Part shown: positions 1 through 8,278 of the stretch, one piece after another
Layout: each line of letters begins with the position of its first letter
Numbering within the stretch: the stretch's first letter is position 1
NCBI GenBank assembly: GCA_002747105.1
Contig: PDSY01000013.1
Location: 39,943-103,942, forward strand
Length of the DNA: 64,000 nucleotides
Source: Flavobacteriales bacterium
GTDB lineage: Bacteria > Bacteroidota > Bacteroidia > Flavobacteriales > Weeksellaceae
Direction of reading: 5' to 3'
Translations under genes and position numbers: made by a program
Notes under the pieces: generated by a model
The model's input: only the letters and a program-made list of their open reading frames with translations
Told to the model about the DNA's origin: nothing
The model's database searches: none

Positions 1-80
1 CTTGATTTTTACTCCAATAAATGATATTCTTTAAATTTTGTCGTACTTTTACGGCTCTTGAAATTTATACTGAAAACAAA

Positions 81-1205
81 ATGCAAAACAAAGATTTTTA
101 CGGCGAAGAAAACTTCACCATTCAAAATACAAAAGTCAATGCAGAATGTCCTTCTAATATTGCCTTGATTAAATATTGGGGAAAATATAAAGGGCAAATT
201 CCTGCCAATCCAAGTATTAGTTTTACCCTTAATCATTGTAAAACGAATACCGAAATCGAGTTTTTAGCAGGAGAAAAATTTGAAGTAAAAACCTTTTTAG
301 CAGGACAAGAAGAAGTGAAATTTGCAGAGAAAATTGAAAAATATTTTCACCAAATTGAAGTTTATCTACCTTGGATTTTAAAAGGGAAATACATTATTAA
401 AACAGAAAATACCTTTCCCCATAGTTCAGGAATTGCCAGTTCGGCATCAGGTTTTGGAGCCATTGCCAAATGTTTGATGGAATTAGATGAAATTTTTAGA
501 GCCAAGAGCCAAGAACCAAGAGCCAAGAACCAAGAATCAAGAATCAAGACATCAGAGTCTACTATTTATAGCTTATCGCTTACCGCTAAAAACCAAAAAG
601 CAAGTTTCCTTGCCAGATTAGGAAGCGGAAGTGCATGTAGAAGTTTGTACAATGGATTAGTGGTTTGGGGAGACACAGAGCAAGTAGAAGGAAGTTCGGA
701 TTTATTTGCTACGCCTTATCCTAATGATAAAGTGGCTGATATTTTTAAAAATTTCAATGATTGGGTTCTCCTGATTCATGAAGGGCAAAAATCCGTAAGT
801 TCGACTGTTGGACACGGTTTAATGAATACCAATCCTTATGCCGAAAGAAGATTTCAAGAGGCTAGGGAAAACTTTATACCTTTAAAAGAAATTTTAAAAA
901 CAGGAGATATAGAACGATTTATCACTTTGGTAGAACATGAAGCACTTACACTCCACGCAATGATGATGATGAGCGAACCTGCTTTTATTCTAATGAAAAC
1001 AGGAACAATGGAAGTGATTAATAAAATTTGGGAATTTAGAAAGACCACCCAATTGCCTTTATTTTTCACCTTAGATGCTGGGGCAAATGTACATTTGTTA
1101 TTTCCAGAAAATGAAAACTCGAAAGAGATCAAAACATTCATAGAAAAAGAACTTTTACAGCATACCCAAAAAGGTGGCGTAGTAAAAGATTTTATGAAGT
1201 TTTAA
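81..1205 (+). CDS. mvaD: Diphosphomevalonate decarboxylase
   Basis: This enzyme converts mevalonate 5-diphosphate to isopentenyl diphosphate with ATP, the last step of the mevalonate route to isoprenoids. The GHMP-kinase fold is clear: ECPSNIALIKYWGK near residues 21-36, the phosphate loop HSSGIASSASGFGA near 113-126, and the C-terminal TLDAGANVHLLFP. I start at 81 because the 20 residues encoded upstream do not resemble the family. Residues about 140-160 are an odd insert of three 7-residue units (starting RAKSQEP) encoded by seven heptanucleotide repeats, probably a tolerated surface loop. A strong terminator follows. Identity is confident; the start is likely. Confidence 0.93.
   Translation: MQNKDFYGEENFTIQNTKVNAECPSNIALIKYWGKYKGQIPANPSISFTLNHCKTNTEIEFLAGEKFEVKTFLAGQEEVKFAEKIEKYFHQIEVYLPWILKGKYIIKTENTFPHSSGIASSASGFGAIAKCLMELDEIFRAKSQEPRAKNQESRIKTSESTIYSLSLTAKNQKASFLARLGSGSACRSLYNGLVVWGDTEQVEGSSDLFATPYPNDKVADIFKNFNDWVLLIHEGQKSVSSTVGHGLMNTNPYAERRFQEARENFIPLKEILKTGDIERFITLVEHEALTLHAMMMMSEPAFILMKTGTMEVINKIWEFRKTTQLPLFFTLDAGANVHLLFPENENSKEIKTFIEKELLQHTQKGGVVKDFMKF
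498..546 (+). repeat. Heptanucleotide repeat array inside mvaD
   Basis: Seven tandem copies of a 7-bp unit AGARYCA (AGAGCCA, AGAACCA or AGAATCA) lie in frame inside mvaD and encode a 7-residue periodic loop. A degenerate array of the same unit is found in the ABC-F gene at 3102-3157. Confidence 0.85.
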
Positions 1206-1228
1206 CGAACGATATAAGTAATTTAAAA

Positions 1229-1264
1229 AAAATCGTCTAAAAAGAACTTTTAGACGATTTTTTA
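1229..1264 (+). terminator. Intrinsic terminator after mvaD
   Basis: A 14-bp perfect stem (AAAATCGTCTAAAA with its complement) with a 5-nt loop runs into a T-tract. Because of A/T tracts on both sides it may also serve the convergent gene ending at 1283. The same stem core reappears at 21350-21388. Confidence 0.85.
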
Positions 1265-1282
1265 TGACTATCTATCCTGTAA

Positions 1283-1861
1283 CTACGACGACATCATTTT
1301 AAAAGTAATGGCAATTAACGGAGGTATTAATCCTAATATAAAAAGAATATATCCTCGTCTGGTGAATCCATATTTGCCTTTTAACATAATCAATCCCGAA
1401 ATGGATAGAAACATGAGTGATAATGCAAAAATATCCGAAAACCAACGCCAATAATCCACTCTATTTAAGTGAACCAAATTCGCTTGATATAAAATAGGTC
1501 TTTTCTTTAATTGTTCGTAAAAACCATGCTTTTCATTAAAACGAATACTCAAGGAAGCATTCTCATAATAAATTTTCACTTGGGTAGGTGTAGGAAAATC
1601 ATACAACTGAAAATCTTCCTCTCCCACCATCTTACTAAAACCTAATATAATCTCATCCGTAATTTCGGCTTTTTGATAAACTTTATCTAAAGTAATTTCC
1701 TTTTTGGTGAGCATAAAATCAGGGTCGTGTAACTCCTTGATATGGTTAACGGTAATCCCAGAAATAGAATAAATAATAATTAATCCTGAAAAAAAGTAAC
1801 CGATATCTCTATGCCAATTTTTGCAAAATTTCCTAACTTTCTTAATATTAATAGAAGACAT
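1283..1861 (-). CDS. PepSY-associated transmembrane protein
   Basis: A 192-residue inner-membrane protein. It has an N-terminal helix around residues 20-38 preceded by the KNWHRDIGYFFSGLIIIYSISG pattern typical of PepSY-TM proteins, a periplasmic segment (about 40-130), and two C-terminal helices (about 138-158 and 170-190). PepSY-TM proteins commonly sit with iron or siderophore uptake and ferric reductase genes. It starts on the last base of the stop of the upstream chelatase gene (TAATG), so the two are probably translationally coupled and work together. The exact reaction is unknown. Confidence 0.8.
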   Translation of the reverse strand: MSSINIKKVRKFCKNWHRDIGYFFSGLIIIYSISGITVNHIKELHDPDFMLTKKEITLDKVYQKAEITDEIILGFSKMVGEEDFQLYDFPTPTQVKIYYENASLSIRFNEKHGFYEQLKKRPILYQANLVHLNRVDYWRWFSDIFALSLMFLSISGLIMLKGKYGFTRRGYILFILGLIPPLIAITFKMMSS

Positions 1862-2775
1862 TATTTCGTCAATTTACCCACTTCTTTATTTGTTATATCA
1901 ATCACCCACTGCTCTACATTTACATCTGGTAAAATAGCGTCTGGTTTATAAACTACTTTTTCTTTAGTGTCTTTTACTTTTGCTACTCCACCACCGATGA
2001 TTTTCATTTGGAAATCCTCATCTACCGCTACTAAAACAGGGATAACGATTGCCTTTTTCTTTTCTTCAAGGATTTTTTCGATAGCCTCCGTTGTAGGTTC
2101 TGTTTTATAATGAGCGATATGACCACACCAAGCATGATTCACCTTATCAATTCCGATATTGGTTTTTAAGTAATCTCCTACTTTTCCAAACAACTCTATC
2201 CACTCCTTTTCGTAGTCTTCATCTCCATAACCGATTAACGAAACTCCTTCGTTTTTAGGATCTTTCGATAATGCTTTCACTCTCGCTAAAACATTTTTTT
2301 CTAAAATATCCGTAAAGTCTAACAATGGTGTCATATGCACTTTTACATTCTTAGGCTTATATGTTTTAATGTTTTCTAATTTAAGACTTTCCAAAGATTT
2401 TGGATCTTTTTTCAACCCAACAATAGTAGGTATATCATCAAAAGAGTGCGGACTTACCGTAAGGAAAATAGGCACTAAAACTACATCTGTAAAACCAGCA
2501 TCGTCAAACTCCTTTAAACGAGTGGCAATAGATGGCTCATTGTACTCCATAAAAGCGGTTTTGATACCTTTGATGTCTTTGTTTTCTTCCAAAATAGGTC
2601 TTACCTTTTTCTCCAAATCCAACAACTGATTTCTCCAATTTTCGGAATGTGAACCGTGGTTTACCAATAAAACACCAATTTTCTGCTCTCCAGAAACTCC
2701 TTTTTTGTCTTGGTTACAGGACATCATTCCCAATGCCAAAACAATCATCGTAAAAAAAGAAATAATTCTCTTCAT
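1861..2775 (-). CDS. CbiX/sirohydrochlorin-chelatase-like lipoprotein
   Basis: A 304-residue exported lipoprotein: signal peptide [20 protein letters not shown] with the lipobox cysteine at residue 20. The N-terminal chelatase motif [14 protein letters not shown] (about residues 34-47) is that of the CbiX/CbiK/ferrochelatase-like family, which inserts or removes metal in tetrapyrroles. A second chelatase-like half follows, containing [14 protein letters not shown]. The family is usually cytoplasmic, so a cell-envelope version points to metal or tetrapyrrole handling outside the cytoplasm; that role is inference. It is coupled to the PepSY-TM gene downstream. Confidence 0.8.
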   Translation of the reverse strand: MKRIISFFTMIVLALGMMSCNQDKKGVSGEQKIGVLLVNHGSHSENWRNQLLDLEKKVRPILEENKDIKGIKTAFMEYNEPSIATRLKEFDDAGFTDVVLVPIFLTVSPHSFDDIPTIVGLKKDPKSLESLKLENIKTYKPKNVKVHMTPLLDFTDILEKNVLARVKALSKDPKNEGVSLIGYGDEDYEKEWIELFGKVGDYLKTNIGIDKVNHAWCGHIAHYKTEPTTEAIEKILEEKKKAIVIPVLVAVDEDFQMKIIGGGVAKVKDTKEKVVYKPDAILPDVNVEQWVIDITNKEVGKLTK

Positions 2776-2861
2776 AAGTTTAATTTTTAATTAGATTATT
2801 TATAAATTTCTTGCAAAGATAAATAAAAAATATATTTTGAATCCGAATTCTAATTTAAAAA

Positions 2862-4757
2862 TTAACTGATTTTTTCCTGTAACTCTAACCAACGCATTTC
2901 CTTTTCTTCAAGCTCGTTGGTAAGACTTTCCAATTCAGTAGAAAGAAGACTTATCTTTTCGTAATCGGTTTCATTGTTCAATTTTGCCACTAATTCATCT
3001 CTCTTTTTTTCCAAAGTAGGCAGTTCTTTATCTATTAATTCTAATTCTCTCTTCTCTTTATATGATAATTTTTTAGGTTTTTGTTGTGAGGTGGTTTCCT
3101 TATTTTCTTGGCTCTTGACCTTCGATTCTTGGCTGTTAACTTTTAATTCTTGGTTCTTTCTTGCATCTTGACTTTTTTTCTCCCTATACTCTGTGAAATT
3201 ACCTACAAAATCTTTGATTTTCCCTTCTCCTTCAAATGCCAAAATATGGTCGACAATTCTATCCATAAAATAACGGTCGTGAGAAACGATTAATAAACAA
3301 CCTTGAAAATTCTGCAAAAAGTTTTCTAAAACGGTTAAAGTAGGTAAGTCTAAATCATTGGTTGGCTCATCAAAAATTAAAAAATTAGGATTTTGATACA
3401 ACACATACATCAGATGCAATCGCCTTTTTTCTCCTCCCGAAAGCTTAGCTATAGGCGAATATTGGGTTTGGTCGTCAAATAAAAATAACCTTAAAAACTG
3501 CGATGCGGAAATGGTTCTTCCATTGGCTAATGGAAAGTTTTCTCCAATTTCTTTAATGAAATCAATTACCCTTTCATCTTCTTTGTAGGTAAGTCCTTTT
3601 TGGGAGAAATAACCAAATTTAATGGTTTCTCCTGTTTCTATTTCGCCACTATCAGCAGGTTCTAAATTTTGAATAATATTGAGTAAAGTAGATTTTCCTG
3701 CTCCATTTTTTCCTACAATCCCCACCTTTTCTCCTCGTTGAAATTGATAAGAAAAATCTTTCAAAAGTACTTTTTCGCCATAGGCTTTATCAATATTCTT
3801 CAATTCAAGGATTTTCTTTCCCAATCTTTTCATTTCAAAATCCAATTCCAAACTCTCCTTTTTGGTGTTGGTTTTGGCAATTTTTTTGGTGTCATAAAAC
3901 GCATCAATCCTTGATTTTGACTTGGTTGTTCTCGCTTTGGGTTGCCTTCTCATCCATTCTAGCTCCTTTCTATAAAGGTTTTTAGCCTTATCTATCGTGG
4001 CATTCAGGTTATCCTCACGAATCATTTTATTTTCCAAATAAGTGGCATAGGCTCCTCGATGAATGAAAAGCTGTTGGTCTTCCATTTCCCAAATCGTATC
4101 ACAAACGGCATCTAAAAAATAACGGTCGTGCGTGACCAAAAGCAAGGTGATTTTGGCTTTATTCAAATAATTTTCCAACCATTCTACCATATCCACATCA
4201 AGGTGGTTGGTAGGCTCGTCCATTATTAAAAGGGTATGTTTATGCTCTGCTCGTGTTTCGGTCAGGAGTTTTGCCAAAGCTACTCTTTTCACCTGTCCTC
4301 CAGAAAGCGTTCCCATTTGAGCTGATAAATCGGTAATTTTCAGTTGAGATAAAATTTGTTTCATTTCGTTTTCTAAATCCCAAGCCTTTTGATTTTCCAT
4401 TTCGGTAATGGCTTTTTCCATCTCATCTGGGTCATTAGAAATTAAAGATTGATGATATTTTTTCAATGCCAAAATAGGAGCAGAATCTAAAGACATCATA
4501 AAATCTTCTACACTGATATTCGGTTCAAAATGAATCTCTTGGTCAAAAAGTACAATCTGAATATCCTTATTAATAGAAATTTCTCCTGCATCGGCAATTT
4601 CTTTTCCCAATAAAATTTTCAAAAGGGTAGATTTCCCACTTCCATTTTTGGCTACAATGGCAATTTTATCACCTTCATTAATGTGAAAAGAAATATCTTG
4701 AAACAAAGTTTTTACGCCATAAGATTTCGTCAATCCTTCGGCAGAAACATAATTCAT
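2862..4757 (-). CDS. ABC-F family ATPase (Uup-like)
   Basis: A 631-residue soluble protein with two ABC ATPase domains and no membrane segment. Domain 1 has Walker A NGSGKST near residue 39, signature LSGGQ near 149 and Walker B MDEPTNHLD near 180. Domain 2 has Walker A NGAGKST near 354, LSGGE near 438 and FDEPTNDLD near 464. The domains are joined by a charged linker. The C-terminal coiled coil (about 585-631) is the Uup-type extension. ABC-F proteins act on ribosomes or, for Uup, on branched DNA. Residues about 535-555 carry a degenerate heptanucleotide-repeat insert, just before the coiled coil. Confidence 0.9.
   Translation of the reverse strand: MNYVSAEGLTKSYGVKTLFQDISFHINEGDKIAIVAKNGSGKSTLLKILLGKEIADAGEISINKDIQIVLFDQEIHFEPNISVEDFMMSLDSAPILALKKYHQSLISNDPDEMEKAITEMENQKAWDLENEMKQILSQLKITDLSAQMGTLSGGQVKRVALAKLLTETRAEHKHTLLIMDEPTNHLDVDMVEWLENYLNKAKITLLLVTHDRYFLDAVCDTIWEMEDQQLFIHRGAYATYLENKMIREDNLNATIDKAKNLYRKELEWMRRQPKARTTKSKSRIDAFYDTKKIAKTNTKKESLELDFEMKRLGKKILELKNIDKAYGEKVLLKDFSYQFQRGEKVGIVGKNGAGKSTLLNIIQNLEPADSGEIETGETIKFGYFSQKGLTYKEDERVIDFIKEIGENFPLANGRTISASQFLRLFLFDDQTQYSPIAKLSGGEKRRLHLMYVLYQNPNFLIFDEPTNDLDLPTLTVLENFLQNFQGCLLIVSHDRYFMDRIVDHILAFEGEGKIKDFVGNFTEYREKKSQDARKNQELKVNSQESKVKSQENKETTSQQKPKKLSYKEKRELELIDKELPTLEKKRDELVAKLNNETDYEKISLLSTELESLTNELEEKEMRWLELQEKIS
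3102..3157 (-). repeat. Degenerate heptanucleotide array inside the ABC-F gene
   Basis: On the minus strand eight consecutive 7-mers read AGAACCA, AGAATTA, AAAGTTA, ACAGCCA, AGAATCG, AAGGTCA, AGAGCCA, AGAAAAT. They are related to the mvaD array (AGARYCA) and encode the linker before the C-terminal coiled coil. Confidence 0.7.
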
Positions 4758-4774
4758 ATCATTAAATTTAAGGG

Positions 4775-4806
4775 CAAAAATACGAAAAAAGAGGTTCTTT
4801 ACTCAA
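4775..4806 (-). promoter_or_regulatory. Promoter of the ABC-F gene
   Basis: Read on the minus strand this is TTG, 21 bp, then TATTTTTG, matching the Bacteroidota -33/-7 pattern just upstream of the ABC-F start at 4757. The spacing is slightly long. Confidence 0.5.
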
Positions 4807-4854
4807 GAGGATTAACACAAATAAATCCGACACATCAAAATATTTCATTAAAAA

Positions 4855-4885
4855 CTTGTCATTTCAAAAATAGTGCGTAAATTTG
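4855..4885 (+). promoter_or_regulatory. Promoter of metK
   Basis: CTTG (4855-4858), 19 bp, then TAAATTTG (4878-4885) match the Bacteroidota -33/-7 consensus with ideal spacing. Transcription should begin near 4889-4892, at the 5' end of the candidate riboswitch. Confidence 0.75.
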
Positions 4886-4892
4886 CAGCGTT

Positions 4893-4945
4893 CAACGAGG
4901 AAAAATTTGTCTGATTGCAACCTCTTAAAAATAATGCTAAAATAG
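4893..4945 (+). ncRNA. Candidate SAM-II riboswitch in the metK leader
   Basis: The leader can form an H-type pseudoknot like SAM-II. P1 pairs GAGG 4897-4900 with CCTC 4921-4924. P2 pairs GCA 4917-4919 with TGC 4935-4937, and CTG 4911-4913 with TAG 4943-4945. The conserved SAM-II words ATTGCAA (4914-4920) and GCTAAAA (4936-4942) are present in the right order, with an A-rich loop between. It begins at the predicted transcription start and precedes SAM synthetase, the expected target. Unusual points are the short P1 (4 bp) and 76 nt of spacer before the metK start. No covariance search was possible. Confidence 0.55.
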
Positions 4946-5021
4946 TTTTCTTTTTAATTCCCTTGCAATTTTTGGCGATATATCCTTAGTATTAATGATT
5001 AATAATTAAAAATACAAAATT

Positions 5022-6302
5022 ATGTCCTATTTATTTACATCAGAGTCCGTTTCAGAAGGACATCCAGATAAAGTTGCAGACCAAATTTCAGATGCACTGA
5101 TTGATTATTTTTTAGCCTACGATAAAGAGTCTAAAGTAGCCTGCGAAACGATGGTTACCACAGGTCAAGTTGTATTAGCAGGAGAAGTTAAATCTGAAGC
5201 TTATCTTGATGTACAAACCATTGCAAGAGAAGTGATTAACGGCATTGGCTATACCAAAGGAGAGTATATGTTTAATGGTGATTCTTGTGGAGTAATTTCC
5301 GCTATTCACGAGCAATCTCCTGATATTAATCAAGGAGTGGACAGAGTAGTTGAAAAAGACGATTTTGAAACGAAAGCGAATGCTCAAGGAGCAGGAGATC
5401 AAGGAATGATGTTTGGTTATGCGACCAACGAAACCAAAAATTATATGCCTTTGGCGTTGGACTTGGCTCATGCTATCTTAAAAGAATTATCTGCGTTAAG
5501 GAAAGAAGGAAAAGAAATTACTTACTTAAGACCTGATGCCAAATCTCAAGTAACCATAGAGTATTCGGATGACCACAAACCGATTAGAATTGATACCATT
5601 GTGATTTCTACACAACACGATGATTTTGGTACAGATGAAGAAATGTTGACGAAAATTAGAAAGGATATTCAAGAGATTTTAATGCCAAGAGTGATCGCTC
5701 ATCAAAGTGAAGAAATTCAGAAATTATTTAATTCTGAGATTACATATCATATCAATCCGACAGGTAAATTTGTTATCGGAGGACCTCACGGTGATACAGG
5801 ACTAACGGGAAGGAAAATCATCGTGGATACCTACGGAGGAAAAGGAGCTCACGGAGGTGGTGCATTCTCAGGAAAAGATGCCTCTAAAGTAGATAGAAGT
5901 GCCGCTTATGCCACTCGTCATATTGCTAAAAATTTAGTTGCCGCAGGTGTAGCGGATGAAGTATTGGTACAGGTTTCTTATGCTATTGGTGTTGCCCAGC
6001 CCTGTGGTGTTTTTGTCAATACTTATGGAACTGCGAAAGTAGATTTACACGACGGAGAAATTGCCGAAAAAGTAAAGGAATTATTCGATTTAAGACCTTA
6101 TGCCATCGAACAAAACCTAAAATTAAGAAATCCTATTTATCAAGAAACAGCTTCTTATGGTCATATGGGAAGAGAGTCTTATGTTGCAGATAAAGTTTTC
6201 AATAAAGGTAAAGATAACGAATTGATTTTAAAAGATTTAGAGTTCTTTACTTGGGAGAAACTCGATAGAGTTGAAGATATTAAAAAAGCATTTGGTCTAT
6301 AA
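5022..6302 (+). CDS. metK: S-adenosylmethionine synthetase
   Basis: This enzyme makes S-adenosylmethionine from methionine and ATP. At 426 residues it is slightly longer than the usual 380-400. Signature elements are present: [13 protein letters not shown] at residues 13-25, [12 protein letters not shown] near 123-134, and the phosphate-binding [14 protein letters not shown] near 253. It is transcribed alone from the promoter at 4855-4885 through a candidate SAM-II riboswitch, which would give feedback control by its product. A terminator follows at 6330-6360. Confidence 0.97.
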   Translation: MSYLFTSESVSEGHPDKVADQISDALIDYFLAYDKESKVACETMVTTGQVVLAGEVKSEAYLDVQTIAREVINGIGYTKGEYMFNGDSCGVISAIHEQSPDINQGVDRVVEKDDFETKANAQGAGDQGMMFGYATNETKNYMPLALDLAHAILKELSALRKEGKEITYLRPDAKSQVTIEYSDDHKPIRIDTIVISTQHDDFGTDEEMLTKIRKDIQEILMPRVIAHQSEEIQKLFNSEITYHINPTGKFVIGGPHGDTGLTGRKIIVDTYGGKGAHGGGAFSGKDASKVDRSAAYATRHIAKNLVAAGVADEVLVQVSYAIGVAQPCGVFVNTYGTAKVDLHDGEIAEKVKELFDLRPYAIEQNLKLRNPIYQETASYGHMGRESYVADKVFNKGKDNELILKDLEFFTWEKLDRVEDIKKAFGL

Positions 6303-6329
6303 AATATTTTATAAATCAAGTTAAAATTC

Positions 6330-6360
6330 AACACTCGTTTTTTAGCGAGTGTTTTTTTTA
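6330..6360 (+). terminator. Intrinsic terminator after metK
   Basis: An 8-bp stem AACACTCG/CGAGTGTT with an 8-nt loop, followed by a run of T. Confidence 0.85.
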
Positions 6361-6365
6361 CTTTT

Positions 6366-6394
6366 GAAGTTTTGTTGAAAATTCCTTACATTTG
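6366..6394 (+). promoter_or_regulatory. Promoter of the Uma2 gene
   Basis: TTTTG ending at 6366, 20 bp, then TACATTTG (6387-6394). It would start transcription near 6400, which rules out the ATG at 6392 and supports the start at 6416. Confidence 0.65.
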
Positions 6395-6415
6395 TTTAAA
6401 GTAAATGATTTCATT

Positions 6416-7006
6416 ATGAGTAAAATAATCACAGACATTAACGAATTAGATATGAATGGTACTTATTCGTATGCTGATTATTTAATGTGGAAATTTAAAG
6501 AACGAGTGGAACTTTTTAAGGGAAAAATTTTCAAAATGTCTCCCGCTCCGAGTACTAAACATCAAAAAATCTCGAGTGTTTTACACGGAGAATTTTATGC
6601 TACATTCAAAAATCATTCGTGTAGATTGTTTTCTGCTCCTTTTGATGTGCGACTAACGAGAAAAAACAAAAAAAACGAAGACATCACTACGGTTGTTCAG
6701 CCCGATTTATGTGTTATTTGCGACCTTGATAAATTAGATGAACAAGGTTGTAATGGAGCTCCCGATTTAATTATTGAAATCCTCTCTCCAGGAAATTCAA
6801 AAAAAGAAATGAAAACTAAATTTGACCTTTATGAAGAGGCAGGAGTTAGAGAATATTGGATAGTGAATCCTTTAGATGAAAATGTCCTTGTTTTTGTTTT
6901 AGAAAACGATGAATATAAAGCACTTAGACCTGTTGTAGATGATTTTATCCGTTCGCAGATTTTCCCAGATGTTAAAATCCACACCGATGAAGTTTTTAAC
7001 TACTAA
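6416..7006 (+). CDS. Uma2 family (DUF820) protein
   Basis: A 196-residue protein of the Uma2/DUF820 family, which has a PD-(D/E)xK endonuclease-like fold. The motif order fits: the N-terminal YADYLMWKFKERVELFKGKI, then VQPDLCVICD, PDLIIEILSPGNSKKEMKTK (the D..E.K core), and EYWIVNPLDENVLVF. Family members are abundant in cyanobacteria and scattered in Bacteroidota; their biological role is unproven. The next gene starts immediately after its stop codon. Confidence 0.85.
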   Translation: MSKIITDINELDMNGTYSYADYLMWKFKERVELFKGKIFKMSPAPSTKHQKISSVLHGEFYATFKNHSCRLFSAPFDVRLTRKNKKNEDITTVVQPDLCVICDLDKLDEQGCNGAPDLIIEILSPGNSKKEMKTKFDLYEEAGVREYWIVNPLDENVLVFVLENDEYKALRPVVDDFIRSQIFPDVKIHTDEVFNY

Positions 7007-7015
7007 ATGAGATTA

Positions 7016-7495
7016 ATGAAAAAAATAGTTTTTTTATTTACATTGGCTTTGATTAGTGTATTTTCAAATAAAATGAAAGCACAGTCAAAATATACGACCC
7101 ACACTTTAATTCACGCTGGTTACACTTATCAAAATCATCATTTTGGAGAGGTGGGAGCTAAATTTTTATTTCTTAAAAATGATAACTTTCTATACCGATT
7201 AGGAGGAAGTGCTTTGTTAGGGAAAGTGGACAAAAAATTCACTGTTATTCCTAAAATTCAAGCGGATATTTTGGTGAACACTCGAAAAGAGGTCGATATC
7301 GCTCACGGTTATTATTTCTTAGCTGGAGCCGATTTTTCTACGCATTATATCGCTCCCAAATTAGGTGTTTCTTTGTTTGGTATTACAGATTTCAATGTGG
7401 GCTATGCTTTCCCTATTCGTCATCGAAATTCACCCCAAGCTTTAGAAGGTTTACAATTTCAATTTTTAATTAATATTCCTACCGTTATTTTTTAG
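7016..7495 (+). CDS. Small secreted beta-barrel-like protein
   Basis: About 159 residues. An N-terminal signal peptide (MKKIVFLFTLALISVFSNKMKAQ) is followed by alternating hydrophobic/polar strands and a C-terminal aromatic residue, as in small outer-membrane barrels. ATG codons at 7007 and 7016 are both possible; 7016 gives a cleaner signal peptide. It follows the Uma2 gene without a gap and may be co-transcribed. No specific family is recognised. Confidence 0.6.
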   Translation: MKKIVFLFTLALISVFSNKMKAQSKYTTHTLIHAGYTYQNHHFGEVGAKFLFLKNDNFLYRLGGSALLGKVDKKFTVIPKIQADILVNTRKEVDIAHGYYFLAGADFSTHYIAPKLGVSLFGITDFNVGYAFPIRHRNSPQALEGLQFQFLINIPTVIF

Positions 7496-7591
7496 TATTA
7501 AAAAAAAATGCTTATCTTTACGACATCATTAAAAAAATAATCGCTTATAGTACATTTTTACTTTTTCAACATTTATGGAGTTAAATAACAA

Positions 7592-7616
7592 CTTTGCCTT
7601 TTAATTAAGGGCAAAG
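7592..7616 (+). other. Hairpin in the leader of the ECF sigma gene
   Basis: CTTTGCC pairs with GGCAAAG around a short A/T loop, 22 nt before the sigma-factor start. There is no T-tract, so it is not an ordinary terminator. Confidence 0.35.
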
Positions 7617-7638
7617 GATAGTATTAAATAAAGTAAAA

Positions 7639-8232
7639 ATGACAAATGATATAACGGATAGCGAATTAGTCTCAAGATATTTTTCTGGCGATGAAGTAGC
7701 ATTGGAAATGCTTATTAAAAAACATCAAAAAAAATTACTGACTTTCATCTATTACAAAGTGTACGATAAAAGTTTAGCGAACGATATTTTCCAAGATACT
7801 TTTATTAAAATTATTGTAAAACTAAAAGAGCGGAAATACATCGAAGAAGGTAAATTTTTGCCTTGGGCAAAACGCATTGCTCATAATTTGGTGATTGATC
7901 ATTTCAGAAAACGCTCTAAAAATAGATTCGTCTCTGAAACCACTTACCAAGACGAAAATTTTTCGGTTTTAGATATTATCAAAGAACCTTCCGAAAACAT
8001 CGAGGAGCAATTGGTCACTACCCAAATTCAGGAAGACATTAGGAGTATGATTGACTACTTACCCGAAAACCAACAAGAAGTCGTTCAGCTTAGGTTCTTT
8101 TTAGGATTGAGTTTTAAAGAAATTGCTGAACATACGAATTGTAGTATTAATACCACTTTGGGAAGGGTGAGGTATGCGCTCATCAATTTGCGTAAACTGA
8201 TGGCAGAAAATCATATCGAACTGACGAGATAA
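7639..8232 (+). CDS. ECF-type RNA polymerase sigma factor
   Basis: A 197-residue sigma-70-family regulator. Region 2 is at about residues 20-90 (DIFQDTFIKIIVKL and the -10-binding RIAHNLVIDHFRK). Region 4 is at about 135-190 (LPENQQEVVQLRFFLGLSFKEIAEHTNCSINTTLGRVRYAL). No anti-sigma factor gene is adjacent; the next gene is convergent. It probably controls a stress or envelope regulon, but the sequence does not show which. Confidence 0.92.
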   Translation: MTNDITDSELVSRYFSGDEVALEMLIKKHQKKLLTFIYYKVYDKSLANDIFQDTFIKIIVKLKERKYIEEGKFLPWAKRIAHNLVIDHFRKRSKNRFVSETTYQDENFSVLDIIKEPSENIEEQLVTTQIQEDIRSMIDYLPENQQEVVQLRFFLGLSFKEIAEHTNCSINTTLGRVRYALINLRKLMAENHIELTR

Positions 8233-8234
8233 TA

Positions 8235-8270
8235 AATTAGCCTTTATCTCAAAAAAAATAAAGGCTAATT
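8235..8270. terminator. Bidirectional terminator
   Basis: A 13-bp perfect stem AATTAGCCTTTAT/ATAAAGGCTAATT lies between two convergent genes, with A- and T-rich flanks on both strands. Confidence 0.75.
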
Positions 8271-8278
8271 AAATGGGG

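Noticed and set aside
9..236. Minus-strand open frame over the mvaD start
   Set aside because: Antisense shadow of mvaD; lacks promoter and any recognisable domain.
362..547. Minus-strand frame with LDSWFLALGSWLLAL repeat
   Set aside because: It is only the antisense reading of the heptamer repeat in mvaD.
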